The translations under genes were made by a program, and so were the position numbers. 64,000 bases of DNA from Oceanococcus sp. HetDA_MAG_MS8 (lineage in GTDB: Bacteria > Pseudomonadota > Gammaproteobacteria > Nevskiales > Oceanococcaceae): NCBI GenBank assembly GCA_019192445.1, contig JAHCMK010000002.1, forward strand, positions 124,001-188,000. The letters run 5' to 3'. The notes below the pieces were generated by a model that was not told the origin of the DNA, ran no database searches, and saw nothing but the letters and a program-made list of their open reading frames with translations. Position 1 is the stretch's first letter, and each line of letters starts with the position of its first letter. Below are positions 1 through 8,051 of the stretch, piece after piece.

Positions 1-1374
1 TTCGTTGTCGCCGTAGGTGTAGCTGAAGTCGTAGTCCAAGCCGCGGCCCACAGGTAGCGTACCGCGGGTACCGAGCACCAAGGACATGTCCGTATTCTTG
101 CCCCCAAAGCGTGGCACAAAGCCGCCTGGGAACATTTCGACAAAGGAGAAGCAGTTATCGTCTGCGCTCACATCGGCGAGGATGTCTTCATCCGGGATTA
201 AGAAGTCAGGACCTTGCAGGGGAATCCCAGCCACGCAGTCACCAGAGTCTTCCACCGACAAATCACCGACCAGCACCGAAGGAACGCCCTCAGGATCGGC
301 TTCGCCGGTTTCCGGATCAACCAAGGGGCCCTGGTAGACGCCAGCGCGGTTGGTGGGGTTGCGGTAGAAGAAACCACCATCGACTTCGCGGCTGGCGTAG
401 TTACCAAAAGCGTAGCCTTCAACCATAGAGTTGAAAGACATACCGCTGTTGAAAAACAGCTTAATGTCGTCACGCACATTGGGCTGGCCCCAGATTTGGG
501 TGACATCCGTAGTAATCGTGTTCACGCTGATGTCTTGCACAGCGGTGTTACCGGCAGCAATCAAGGCCGCGGCGTCATCCCGCTGTACTGAGCGAATGGT
601 GTCATCGACCTCAGAGAACTCTGCTGAAAGGTTGATAAAGCCGGTATCCCCTAACGGCAAGCCAATGTTCCCGCCCAAACGGTAGTTGTCGCCGTCACCC
701 TCGTACGTAGAGCCGTAGCGCGCTTCCAACATGCCGCCCTCGTAGTCGTCTTTGAGGACGAAATTGAGCACGCCAGCAATGGCATCGGAGCCGTACTGAG
801 AGGAGGCCCCGTCACGCAGTACTTCCACCTGTTTCAAACCAATGGTGGGGAATACGCTGATGTCTGGCCCATGCGCGCCATCTGCAATACCACCACCCAG
901 AAAGCTGATGACGGAAGCCCGGTGGCGGCGTTTACCGTTGACCAGCACCAAGGTGTTGTCCGGCGACAAACCGCGCAGGTTGGCCGGGCGAATGATGGTG
1001 GCCGCATCGGAGATGGGCTGGGTGTTCACGTTGTAGGAGGGCACCACAATACGCAGCATGTCGCCCACATCCGAGGGCGCCTGATTGGCGATGCTGGAGC
1101 CAGAAATAACATCCACCGGGGCCACCGTATCGGCTGCCGAGCGCGGTTGCCGCCGGGAACCGACCACAACAAGCTCATCCAACAGGGTGGACTCATCGTC
1201 TAAAACCGGTGCCTCGCTATCCGGCAACGGGATGGTGTCTAGCGCTTCCTCCTCAACCTGAGGCTCGGAGGTGTCCTCCTGCGCCTGCACGCTCCACGGC
1301 GCCACCAATACGGCCGCCAAAGCGGACCACGACACGCAGCGCGCAGCCGCGCCCCGCAACAACAGATTCCCCAT
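1..1374 (-). CDS. TonB-dependent outer-membrane receptor, N-terminal part (cut by window edge)
   Basis: This is an outer-membrane active transporter that would import a siderophore, vitamin or oligosaccharide using TonB energy; the substrate is not readable. The visible 458 residues start with a signal peptide (about 1-31, ending VQAQ) and an acidic linker. The plug domain follows at about 66-210, with NTLVLVNGKRRHR near 140-152 and the signature VEVLRDGASSQYG near 183-195. The first beta-barrel strands come after it. The chosen ATG has GGGGA about seven bases upstream. The barrel continues beyond base 1, so the full protein is probably 800-1000 residues. The plug style resembles receptors annotated as generic TonB-dependent receptors of marine and xanthomonad-type bacteria (family knowledge). 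The family assignment is secure, the ligand unknown. Confidence 0.95.
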   Translation of the reverse strand, partial: MGNLLLRGAAARCVSWSALAAVLVAPWSVQAQEDTSEPQVEEEALDTIPLPDSEAPVLDDESTLLDELVVVGSRRQPRSAADTVAPVDVISGSSIANQAPSDVGDMLRIVVPSYNVNTQPISDAATIIRPANLRGLSPDNTLVLVNGKRRHRASVISFLGGGIADGAHGPDISVFPTIGLKQVEVLRDGASSQYGSDAIAGVLNFVLKDDYEGGMLEARYGSTYEGDGDNYRLGGNIGLPLGDTGFINLSAEFSEVDDTIRSVQRDDAAALIAAGNTAVQDISVNTITTDVTQIWGQPNVRDDIKLFFNSGMSFNSMVEGYAFGNYASREVDGGFFYRNPTNRAGVYQGPLVDPETGEADPEGVPSVLVGDLSVEDSGDCVAGIPLQGPDFLIPDEDILADVSADDNCFSFVEMFPGGFVPRFGGKNTDMSLVLGTRGTLPVGRGLDYDFSYTYGDNE

Positions 1375-1442
1375 GTTTTTCCCCAAGTCGGTAATTGACG
1401 GCAAGCGAAGGTTCTTGACGCTGCCTGTTTTCTTCAACTTGC

Positions 1443-1469
1443 AATATAGCGCTTCCCGCGAAATGCCAA
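1443..1469 (-). promoter_or_regulatory. Possible sigma70 promoter of the TonB receptor gene
   Basis: On the minus strand there is TTGGCA, then 15 bases, then TATATT, about 70 bases upstream of the receptor start codon. The hexamers are good matches but the spacer is shorter than the usual 16-18. No other candidate is evident in the 1375-1700 gap. Confidence 0.4.
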
Positions 1470-1700
1470 AAGCACTAAAACCAAAAGCCAAAGCGGTTAG
1501 CAACGGACGCGCCAACTCTGAAACCGTGCCGGGCACCGACCGGGCTAGGAGTGATAGCCCCACCCACAACCCCTGGAGCCGGTCACCAGCGCACCAAAAT
1601 GGAACACGTTAAACAGCGCCCCCTCATGGCTGCGCCTTGGGCTTGCAGATTTCCCGCACAAAGGCCATGGTGAGCTCCACATTTGCTTGGTGACGGATCA

Positions 1701-2126
1701 ATGCGAGGGCTGGTCTTCGTTTTTGTAGGCGCAGTTGTTCTGGTAGGACTGTTTGTGCTCATTCCCAAAGAACAGCCGGACGCTGCCGCGAGCTCGGCGC
1801 AGAATGCAACAACAGCCGAGCAATCACCCAGCCCAGAGGCCAAGCACAGCGATTCGGCACGCCCTAAACGCTTGAGCTGGCGGATTCAGGATGGCGTGAT
1901 CCAGGCCCTTGCCACCACTCCCCAGGTGCACAAAGGGGATGTGGTCCGCATTGAGGTGCTGAGCGACACCCACGATGAGGTCCATCTGCATGGGTATGAC
2001 TACACCCTGCCCCTGCAGCCTGAACTGCCGGGAGTACTGCAATTCACTGCCATCCACTCGGGGCGCTTCGAGCTAGAACTGCACCATGGCCATCAGGTTT
2101 TGGGCGCTTTGACCGTGCTTCCCTAG
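1701..2126 (+). CDS. Small membrane-anchored cupredoxin-like protein
   Basis: The 141-residue protein has one N-terminal membrane segment (about 2-20) and a Ser/Ala/Pro-rich linker (25-58). The C-terminal domain of about 80 residues has the pattern of a cupredoxin-like beta-sandwich, seen as KGDVVRIEV, EVHLHGYD and GRFELELHH. In such proteins the domain lies in the periplasm and may bind copper or only keep the fold. His residues are present, but the classic C-x-n-H-x-n-M set is not complete, so copper binding is uncertain. A TTG 18 bases upstream is also in frame; the ATG is preferred because it begins directly at the hydrophobic segment. It faces recG convergently and has no partner gene beside it. 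Confidence 0.75.
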   Translation: MRGLVFVFVGAVVLVGLFVLIPKEQPDAAASSAQNATTAEQSPSPEAKHSDSARPKRLSWRIQDGVIQALATTPQVHKGDVVRIEVLSDTHDEVHLHGYDYTLPLQPELPGVLQFTAIHSGRFELELHHGHQVLGALTVLP

Positions 2127-2134
2127 GTCAACGC

Positions 2135-2146
2135 GCCCGCGCGGGC
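2135..2146. repeat. GC-rich perfect palindrome between convergent genes
   Basis: GCCCGCGCGGGC lies nine bases after the stop of the cupredoxin-like gene and before the 3' end of recG. It could form a strong hairpin but has no T tract on either side, so I do not call it an intrinsic terminator. Confidence 0.35.
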
Positions 2147-2214
2147 ACGATGGGGCAGAATTTTGTGCGCGCAGCGTGGTGAAAACGACTGTTATGGCCG
2201 TTGCCATCATCCGG

Positions 2215-4233
2215 CTAGACCGCCGCGTAATCCAGCCGCTGTCCTAACCAGCGCTGCACCAAAGCCTGCGCCAAACTGGGATGCTCTTCGAGTGTATCTG
2301 CCACCCGCATGACCTGCGGCAGCAACTGCGCGTCCAGCATCACATCGGCAAAACGCAGACGCTGATCGCCGCTTTGCGCGGTCCCTAATAACTCACCTGG
2401 CCCACGCAGCTCTAGGTCTTTCTCGGCGAGCACAAAGCCGTCGTCGCTATCGCATAGAGCCTTGAGGCGCGCTCGCGCCGTGTCGCTTAAGGGGGTTTTG
2501 TGTAGCAGCACACAAAAACTCGCCTGCTCGCCGCGGCCGACGCGTCCACGCAATTGGTGCAACTGGGCCAGCCCCAAGCGCTCGGCTTCGTCAATCACGA
2601 TAATGCTGGCGCCGGGCACATCCACACCCACTTCAATCACTGTTGTAGCCACCAGCACATGGGCGCGGTGAGCACGAAAGTCTTCCATGACCTGCATTTT
2701 CTCTGCAGGCTTGAGCTGACCATGCATCAGCCCGATCTGCAATTCGGGCAATTGCTCGCGCAGCAGTTCGGCAATATCTTCGGCGGCGGTTGCGTGCTCA
2801 GATTCGGACAAGGCTGGACAAACCCAGTAGGCCTGCCGACCCTCGGCGCAAACCACTCGGAGTCGCTCAATAACCTCTCCGCGCCGCGCCTGCGGCAGGC
2901 TAACCGTAGCAATAGGCTGCCGGCCTGGAGGGCGCGCGGTGATCTGCGAGATCTGCAAGTCGGCAAAAACGGTTTGTGCCAGGGTGCGCGGAATAGGCGT
3001 TGCGGTCATGATGAGCTGATGGGCGACCACAGCTCCGCTTTTATCGCGCAGGGCCAAGCGCTGACCCACGCCGAAGCGATGCTGCTCGTCCACGATGACC
3101 AAACCGAGTTGCTGAAAAACAACCTTGTCTTGGAACAGGGCGTGCGTGCCCACCACCACGGCCACATCACCTTGGGCCACGGCCTGCAATAGCTTTTTAC
3201 GCTCGGCGGCGGTCTGCGAGCCTGTGAGCAAGCCCACTGGCTTACGCAGCGCTGCGAACCATGGCTGCAAGGTCTGCACATGTTGGCGCGCAAGAATATC
3301 TGTGGGCGCCATCAGAGCCACTTGAAAGCCCGCAGCCAAAGGCGCCACAGCCGCCAGGGCAGCCACCGCTGTTTTTCCGCAGCCCACATCCCCTTGGACC
3401 AAACGCAGCATGGGTGCGGCCTGCGCCAGCTCCGGGCGGATTTCCTCGAGTACAGCCTCCTGCGCCGAAGTCGGACTGAAGGGCAGCTGCTCGCGTAAAA
3501 GCTGCTCAGCCTGCGGCGCAGGCGGGCAGCGTGGAGCCTGCATAGTCACCATCCTGGCCCGCGTACGCGCGATGGCCAAACGCTGCGCCAGCCACTCTTC
3601 AAAAGCCAAGCGCTGGCGGGCCTCAAGCATATCCTCGCCGCCATCCACGGGAGGGGCATGCAAGGTGCGCAGGGCCTGCGCCACCTCCAACCGTGGCGCC
3701 ACATCTTGTGGAATCAACTGGGGGAATAAGCTCTCCACCCGCTCCAAGGCCTGCTGCATGAGCTGATTGATGCGACCTTGAGTCAACCCGGCTGTGGTGG
3801 GATAGATGGGACTGAGCCTATCGCCCAAGTCAGGCAGCTGCTGCGGACTGGGCACAGGAGTCATCTGAGGATGAGCGCACTCCAAACCAAAACGCCCTTC
3901 GCGCACATCCCCCCAGCACAGCAGCCAATCACCCACGGCCAACTTCTCCTGGGGACCGCGACGGGAAAACCAGACCACACTCAACTCGCCCCGGTTGTCG
4001 GCCAGCTTGGCCTGCAGGCCAGGCCGCCGCCCGCCCAAAGGGCGCAACTGTTGAACTTGGCCGCAGAAACGTTGACTGTGGCCTCCCTGCAACTGGTTCA
4101 GCGGTCGCAGCTGTGTGCGATCTTCATAGCGTGAGGGTAGGTGCAGCAGCAGGTCTTCCACGCTGTGCACGCCCAACTTTTTGAGCTGCTCTACGGTACG
4201 TGGCCCAGCCCCACGCAGTTGCTGAATTTGCAT
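2215..4233 (-). CDS. recG: ATP-dependent DNA helicase RecG
   Basis: RecG is a monomeric superfamily-2 helicase that reverses stalled replication forks and migrates branched DNA in recombination and repair. The 672 residues match the usual size (about 690). The N-terminal wedge/OB region with a helix-hairpin-helix-like start occupies about 1-180. The helicase motifs are clear: Walker A GDVGCGKT at 281-288, DEQH at 382-385, TATPIPRT at 410-417, and motif VI QLRGRVGRG near 560-568. The C-terminal region of RecG enzymes follows (ELRGPGELLGT near 608). The Walker A has Cys where most RecG proteins have Ser, a mild change. It lies 20 bases downstream of ridA on the same strand, and the recG-ridA-spoT order is common in gammaproteobacteria. 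Confidence 0.98.
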   Translation of the reverse strand: MQIQQLRGAGPRTVEQLKKLGVHSVEDLLLHLPSRYEDRTQLRPLNQLQGGHSQRFCGQVQQLRPLGGRRPGLQAKLADNRGELSVVWFSRRGPQEKLAVGDWLLCWGDVREGRFGLECAHPQMTPVPSPQQLPDLGDRLSPIYPTTAGLTQGRINQLMQQALERVESLFPQLIPQDVAPRLEVAQALRTLHAPPVDGGEDMLEARQRLAFEEWLAQRLAIARTRARMVTMQAPRCPPAPQAEQLLREQLPFSPTSAQEAVLEEIRPELAQAAPMLRLVQGDVGCGKTAVAALAAVAPLAAGFQVALMAPTDILARQHVQTLQPWFAALRKPVGLLTGSQTAAERKKLLQAVAQGDVAVVVGTHALFQDKVVFQQLGLVIVDEQHRFGVGQRLALRDKSGAVVAHQLIMTATPIPRTLAQTVFADLQISQITARPPGRQPIATVSLPQARRGEVIERLRVVCAEGRQAYWVCPALSESEHATAAEDIAELLREQLPELQIGLMHGQLKPAEKMQVMEDFRAHRAHVLVATTVIEVGVDVPGASIIVIDEAERLGLAQLHQLRGRVGRGEQASFCVLLHKTPLSDTARARLKALCDSDDGFVLAEKDLELRGPGELLGTAQSGDQRLRFADVMLDAQLLPQVMRVADTLEEHPSLAQALVQRWLGQRLDYAAV

Positions 4234-4253
4234 GGCGACTCAAAGCCCACCGA

Positions 4254-4649
4254 TTAGGCGGTGGGAACGACTGCTATGGCATCTGCCTCAACCACGGCGC
4301 CTTTGGGCAGGCTGGCCACGCCAATCGCGGCCCGCGCGGGGAAAGGCTGACTGAAGAACTCTTCCATCACCGCGTTCACTGCGGCGAACTGCCCCAGATC
4401 AACCAAGTACAGATTCAGCTTCACCACATCCTCCAAGCTCAAACCGGCCGCGTCCAAGACTGCAGCCAAATTCTTGAACACTTGGCGGGCGTGCTCGGCA
4501 AAATCGGCGCTAGGGATCAGCTCCATCGTCGTCGGGTCTAAAGGAATTTGCCCACTGAGATAGAGGGTATTGCCCGCCTGCACAGCCTGCGAGTAAGGAC
4601 CAATAGCCGCCGGGGCCTTGTCGGTTTGAATGGCGCGATGTTGGGTCAT
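4254..4649 (-). CDS. ridA: RidA family enamine/imine deaminase
   Basis: RidA hydrolyses reactive 2-aminoacrylate and related enamines/imines released by PLP enzymes, protecting branched-chain amino acid and other pathways; it works in the cytosol as a trimer. The 131-residue length is typical. Diagnostic stretches are IGPYSQAV near 17-24, [11 protein letters not shown] near 29-39, FPARAAIGV (with the catalytic-site Arg) near 103-111, and the final VEADAIAVV containing the conserved Glu. The gene sits between recG and spoT, where ridA/yjgF-type genes often lie. A 375-base non-coding stretch separates it from spoT, so it may have its own promoter. Confidence 0.95.
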   Translation of the reverse strand: MTQHRAIQTDKAPAAIGPYSQAVQAGNTLYLSGQIPLDPTTMELIPSADFAEHARQVFKNLAAVLDAAGLSLEDVVKLNLYLVDLGQFAAVNAVMEEFFSQPFPARAAIGVASLPKGAVVEADAIAVVPTA

Positions 4650-4689
4650 AGATGTATCAAGTCAGAAACAAGTCACCATTGTGACCTAA

Positions 4690-5010
4690 GGAAATGCCGA
4701 ATAAATCGCTGTGCTCGCAATCTGGCTCTTCGGCGGTGCTGACTCGGGACATCCCTGTCCCTCGCCGCAGGCGGCCGCTGCGCGGTCTCAATCGGCCGTC
4801 CTGCCGATTGGTCGTACTCCTCACATATCGTCCATATGCTGCGGGTTGTTCGCCGCGTCCATGCGGCTCACCCCTGCGGGCTACGCGCCGGTTTGATCCG
4901 GTCAAACCGGTCTGCGCTCCGGCGGCGAGCCACCTTGCTTCGCTCGCGGATTTCTTCAGCATGTCCCTAAGGCGGAGTGTGTTTATTGCGTGAGCAATGT
5001 CAGTGGAAGC
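4690..5010. repeat. Structured intergenic element with several inverted repeats
   Basis: This 320-base stretch between ridA and spoT has no convincing gene. It contains at least three near-perfect hairpins: GGGACA/TGTCCC at 4746-4761, CAATCGGC/GCCGATTG at 4789-4810, and CCGGTTTGA/TCAAACCGG at 4888-4910. Both strands are open for about 100 codons, but the Arg/Gly-rich translations look like GC-rich non-coding DNA. Such dense dyad structure is typical of dispersed intergenic repeats or of a structured RNA. No second copy was found in this window. Confidence 0.5.
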
Positions 5011-5024
5011 GGCATAACACCCTG

Positions 5025-7220
5025 TTAACTCCGTACCCTCCGGCTCGGGTCTATGGGCCCTCGCTCGACTTTGGCGACATCTTTAATGCGGCGTAAGTTT
5101 CTCAGTACTTGGGCTAGGTGGGTGCGGCTTTTGATGGTGCAGAGAATCTGAAACTCGGTGAAGTCCCCGCTACGGTCATAAAGATTCACCCGCTCCACAC
5201 TAGACTCTGCATCTGCAGCCGCCGTGGCCACCGCAGCGAGCATTCCGCGCCGGTTGGTGGAGTGGATCAGAATTTCCACGGGGTACTCTCCTTGCACCTC
5301 ATCCGACCACACCACATCCACCACATCACGCGCATCACGTCCCTTGGGGTCGCTGTGAGTGCAATTCTGACGGTGGATCACAATGCCGCGCCCAGAGGAA
5401 AGTTTGCCGCGGATGGCATCTCCAGGTATGGGCCGACAGCATTTGGCAAACTCCAACACCATGCCTTCGGTGCCGGTGACCGCCAGAGGCGCGGCCTCAG
5501 GGTGAGGATCACGTGGGTCGGCTGCGATGAGCTGACGGGCAACCACCTGGGCCAGTCGTCGACCACGACCGATCTCAGCATAGAGCGCATCCATACTGGC
5601 TAAGTCCAAGCTTTTCAACACCGCATCGAGTTGATCGCGTCCAATTGATTTCACGTCAGCGCCGAGCTGACGCAAAGCCATTTCCAACAACCGCCGACCC
5701 AGCTTGCGCGCCTCATCCTCGCGCTGATGACGCAGCTTGTGCAGGATGGCGCTGCGCGCTTTGGCCGTACGCACGGTATTCAGCCAGACCGCATTGGGCT
5801 GCTGGCGCTTGGCCGTGATGACCTCCACACGCTGACCGTTCTGTAGTGGCGTCGCTAAGGAGGCTAGCTGACCATCAACCCTCGCAGCAACACATTGGTT
5901 GCCCAACTCGGTGTGAATGGCATAGGCGTAGTCCACCGGCGTGGCCGATTTGGGCAAGCGCACAATCTGGCCGCGCGGAGAAAATACATAGATTTCGTCT
6001 GGGAACAGATCGACCCGCACGTTCTCGACAAAGTCTTCAGGGTCGGCCGTTTGTTGATGCAAGGTCATCAAGTTATCCAGCCAGTCCCGTGCCCGCTGCT
6101 GCGGAGCCACCAGCCGCGAGTTACGCGAATCCAATTTGTAGAGCCAATGGGCGGCCACACCAGCCTCCGCCACCTGGTTCATCTCCCGCGTGCGAATTTG
6201 CACCTCAATCCGCACGCCTTTGGGCCCCACTAAGGTGGTGTGCAGGCTTTGATAGCCGTTGACCTTGGGATTGGCGATGTAGTCATCGAAGAGCTGCGGC
6301 AAGGGGCGATACACGCTATGGACCACGCCCAAGGCGCGATAGCAAGCATCGTCGCTCTCTACGATGACCCTAAAGCCATAGAGGTCCATCACATCCATAA
6401 AGCGCAGGTGCTTGCGCCGCATCTTGCGATACAGGGAGTACAAGTTCTTGCGCCGGCCCACCACGGAGGCCCCAATGCCCTCTCGCGCCAAGGCCTTCTC
6501 GATGCGAGCCTCGACTTCGCGAATGAGGTTTTTGCGCTTGTTCGATAACTGCTCCACCTGCTCTTTGAGCACGCGGTAGCGCACCGGATACAGGTTTGAA
6601 AAACCCAGATCTTCCAGCTCATTGCGCATGGACTGAATCCCCAGGCGCTGCGCAATCGGCGCGTAGATCTCCAAAGTCTCGCGGGAAATCCGCCGCCGTT
6701 TGGGAGCCGCCATGGCGCCCAGGGTGCGCATGTTGTGCAAGCGATCCGCCAGCTTGACCAAGATCACACGAATGTCGTCCGTCATGGCCAGCAGCAGCTT
6801 GCGCAAGTTGCGCGCCTGGGCCATTTCTCGACTGAGGTCGGACGCCTTGTCCATTTTGGACACGCCTTCCACGATGTGCTCTACGTCCTTACCGAAGCGG
6901 GCCTCCACTTCAGAAGCAGCGGCCTCGGTGTCTTCTATGACGTCATGGAGAATGGCGGCGGCAATCGTCGTCGCATCCAGCCGCATATCAGCCAGAATGC
7001 GCGCGACCGCAAGAGGGTGGTAGATGTAGGCTTCACCGCTTTTGCGAAACTGCCCACGGTGCGCGGCAGCGCCGTAGTCATGCGCGCGCCGAACCAGCTC
7101 GATATCTTCATCCGGCAGGTAGGACTCGAGCTGCTGGCACAGGGTGCCAATGCCATAAGCGCGATCAATCCTCTGCGTGCGCAGTGTGGTTTTGAGCTTT
7201 GTAAAAACGGGTATTTCCAC
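5025..7220 (-). CDS. spoT: Bifunctional (p)ppGpp synthetase/hydrolase SpoT
   Basis: SpoT makes and degrades the stringent-response alarmone (p)ppGpp. Domains in order: HD hydrolase with YIYHP near 65-69 and LHDVIEDT near 91-98; RelA/SpoT synthetase with MDLYGFRVIV near 277-286 and NGYQSLHTT near 320-328; TGS near 400-465; a Cys motif CCRPIPGD near 593-600; and a C-terminal ACT domain near 650-725. The intact HD motif indicates active hydrolase, so SpoT rather than RelA. The 731 residues exceed E. coli SpoT by about 30, all at the N-terminus. The start used is a GTG with only AAGG one base away, so translation may begin later. rpoZ lies upstream but is separated by a terminator and about 430 bases. 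Confidence 0.96.
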   Translation of the reverse strand: MEIPVFTKLKTTLRTQRIDRAYGIGTLCQQLESYLPDEDIELVRRAHDYGAAAHRGQFRKSGEAYIYHPLAVARILADMRLDATTIAAAILHDVIEDTEAAASEVEARFGKDVEHIVEGVSKMDKASDLSREMAQARNLRKLLLAMTDDIRVILVKLADRLHNMRTLGAMAAPKRRRISRETLEIYAPIAQRLGIQSMRNELEDLGFSNLYPVRYRVLKEQVEQLSNKRKNLIREVEARIEKALAREGIGASVVGRRKNLYSLYRKMRRKHLRFMDVMDLYGFRVIVESDDACYRALGVVHSVYRPLPQLFDDYIANPKVNGYQSLHTTLVGPKGVRIEVQIRTREMNQVAEAGVAAHWLYKLDSRNSRLVAPQQRARDWLDNLMTLHQQTADPEDFVENVRVDLFPDEIYVFSPRGQIVRLPKSATPVDYAYAIHTELGNQCVAARVDGQLASLATPLQNGQRVEVITAKRQQPNAVWLNTVRTAKARSAILHKLRHQREDEARKLGRRLLEMALRQLGADVKSIGRDQLDAVLKSLDLASMDALYAEIGRGRRLAQVVARQLIAADPRDPHPEAAPLAVTGTEGMVLEFAKCCRPIPGDAIRGKLSSGRGIVIHRQNCTHSDPKGRDARDVVDVVWSDEVQGEYPVEILIHSTNRRGMLAAVATAAADAESSVERVNLYDRSGDFTEFQILCTIKSRTHLAQVLRNLRRIKDVAKVERGPIDPSRRVRS

Positions 7221-7597
7221 GCCTTGCAGTGTAGTGCCTACAGCCTGTTCTTGGCACCTGCAGGATTTGCGCCGTTAAAACCCCAGCTCAACTTGGCCTG
7301 AAGAGCCTCTGCCCTGCACATTAAGGGAGCGCTAACGGCACCTGTGAGTAAAACCAAAGACCCGTTGCTGGAGCGCAACATCCGTATGACTTAACGCACA
7401 CCTGAGACCTTGGCTGTTAACTGACGAGCGCCGCCGGTGGATTGAGTGCGCAGCCCAGCAATTGATTCTGAGCGTCCAAAGCCCACAACTCTTGAAGGCA
7501 ATGGCCGGCTGGCTGCCTGCTCAGGATTCCCACGAAACTTGGGCACCTTGAGCCAAAGCGTTGGCGCAGTATTTGGCCGACTGAAGTGCCGCAAACA
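7221..7597. other. Non-coding gap upstream of spoT
   Basis: About 380 bases lie between the spoT start and the rpoZ terminator. Short open frames here show no recognisable protein. The gap must hold the spoT promoter if rpoZ transcripts end at the hairpin, but I could not pick a convincing -35/-10 pair. Confidence 0.4.
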
Positions 7598-7622
7598 AAA
7601 ACGGCCCCGATGGGGCCGTTTT
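7598..7622 (-). terminator. Rho-independent terminator of rpoZ
   Basis: The stem AAAACGGCCCC/GGGGCCGTTTT has a three-base loop. Reading on the minus strand it is followed by a T-rich run, and it lies 27 bases after the rpoZ stop codon. Confidence 0.85.
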
Positions 7623-7648
7623 CAAAAATCGCTGTCGGAGTGCTTGAC

Positions 7649-7909
7649 TCAGTCGCTACCGATTTCGATGTTGCTAGTATCCACGCGGATAGTAGGCAGA
7701 GGAGGCAACTCTTCTTCTTCGAGCACTTCTACACCCACCAATTTCTCAGCAATTTCGCGCAGAGACACGACAGTGGACTTGTCGTGCTCCCACTTCAGCT
7801 GCGAGTGTGCGCCGCGGGCCAGGGCGCGAGCGCGGCGGGAAGCAGCCAAAGTCAGGTCAAACTGATTAGGGATGTGCTTCAGGCAATCTTCAACGGTTAC
7901 ACGGGCCAT
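7649..7909 (-). CDS. rpoZ: DNA-directed RNA polymerase omega subunit
   Basis: Omega binds beta' and helps assemble RNA polymerase; in E. coli it also forms part of one ppGpp site. The 86 residues are close to the usual 90. The start [10 protein letters not shown], the segment [16 protein letters not shown] near 15-30, and [14 protein letters not shown] near 45-58 are typical. The acidic tail is variable in the family. In many relatives gmk-rpoZ-spoT form an operon; here gmk is absent, a membrane-protein gene runs divergently upstream, and a strong terminator separates rpoZ from spoT. Confidence 0.96.
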   Translation of the reverse strand: MARVTVEDCLKHIPNQFDLTLAASRRARALARGAHSQLKWEHDKSTVVSLREIAEKLVGVEVLEEEELPPLPTIRVDTSNIEIGSD

Positions 7910-8051
7910 GGGCGCTCGGAGCTCTTAAACAACAACTTAGAAGTATAACAATTCACTGATAGACTTGAACAGCACTTGGGACACCGCCGAGCCGTTCGCT
8001 GATGCTGCTGTTGCATAAGGCTGCGCCTCGGACACCGCGCACAGGCCTGCC

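Noticed and set aside
4657-4993. Arg-rich proteins on both strands in the ridA-spoT gap
   Set aside because: Both translations are low-complexity and overlap dense inverted repeats; no ribosome-binding site or homology supports them.
6735-7301. 188-codon plus-strand ORF inside spoT
   Set aside because: It is antisense to the HD domain of spoT, which is unmistakable.
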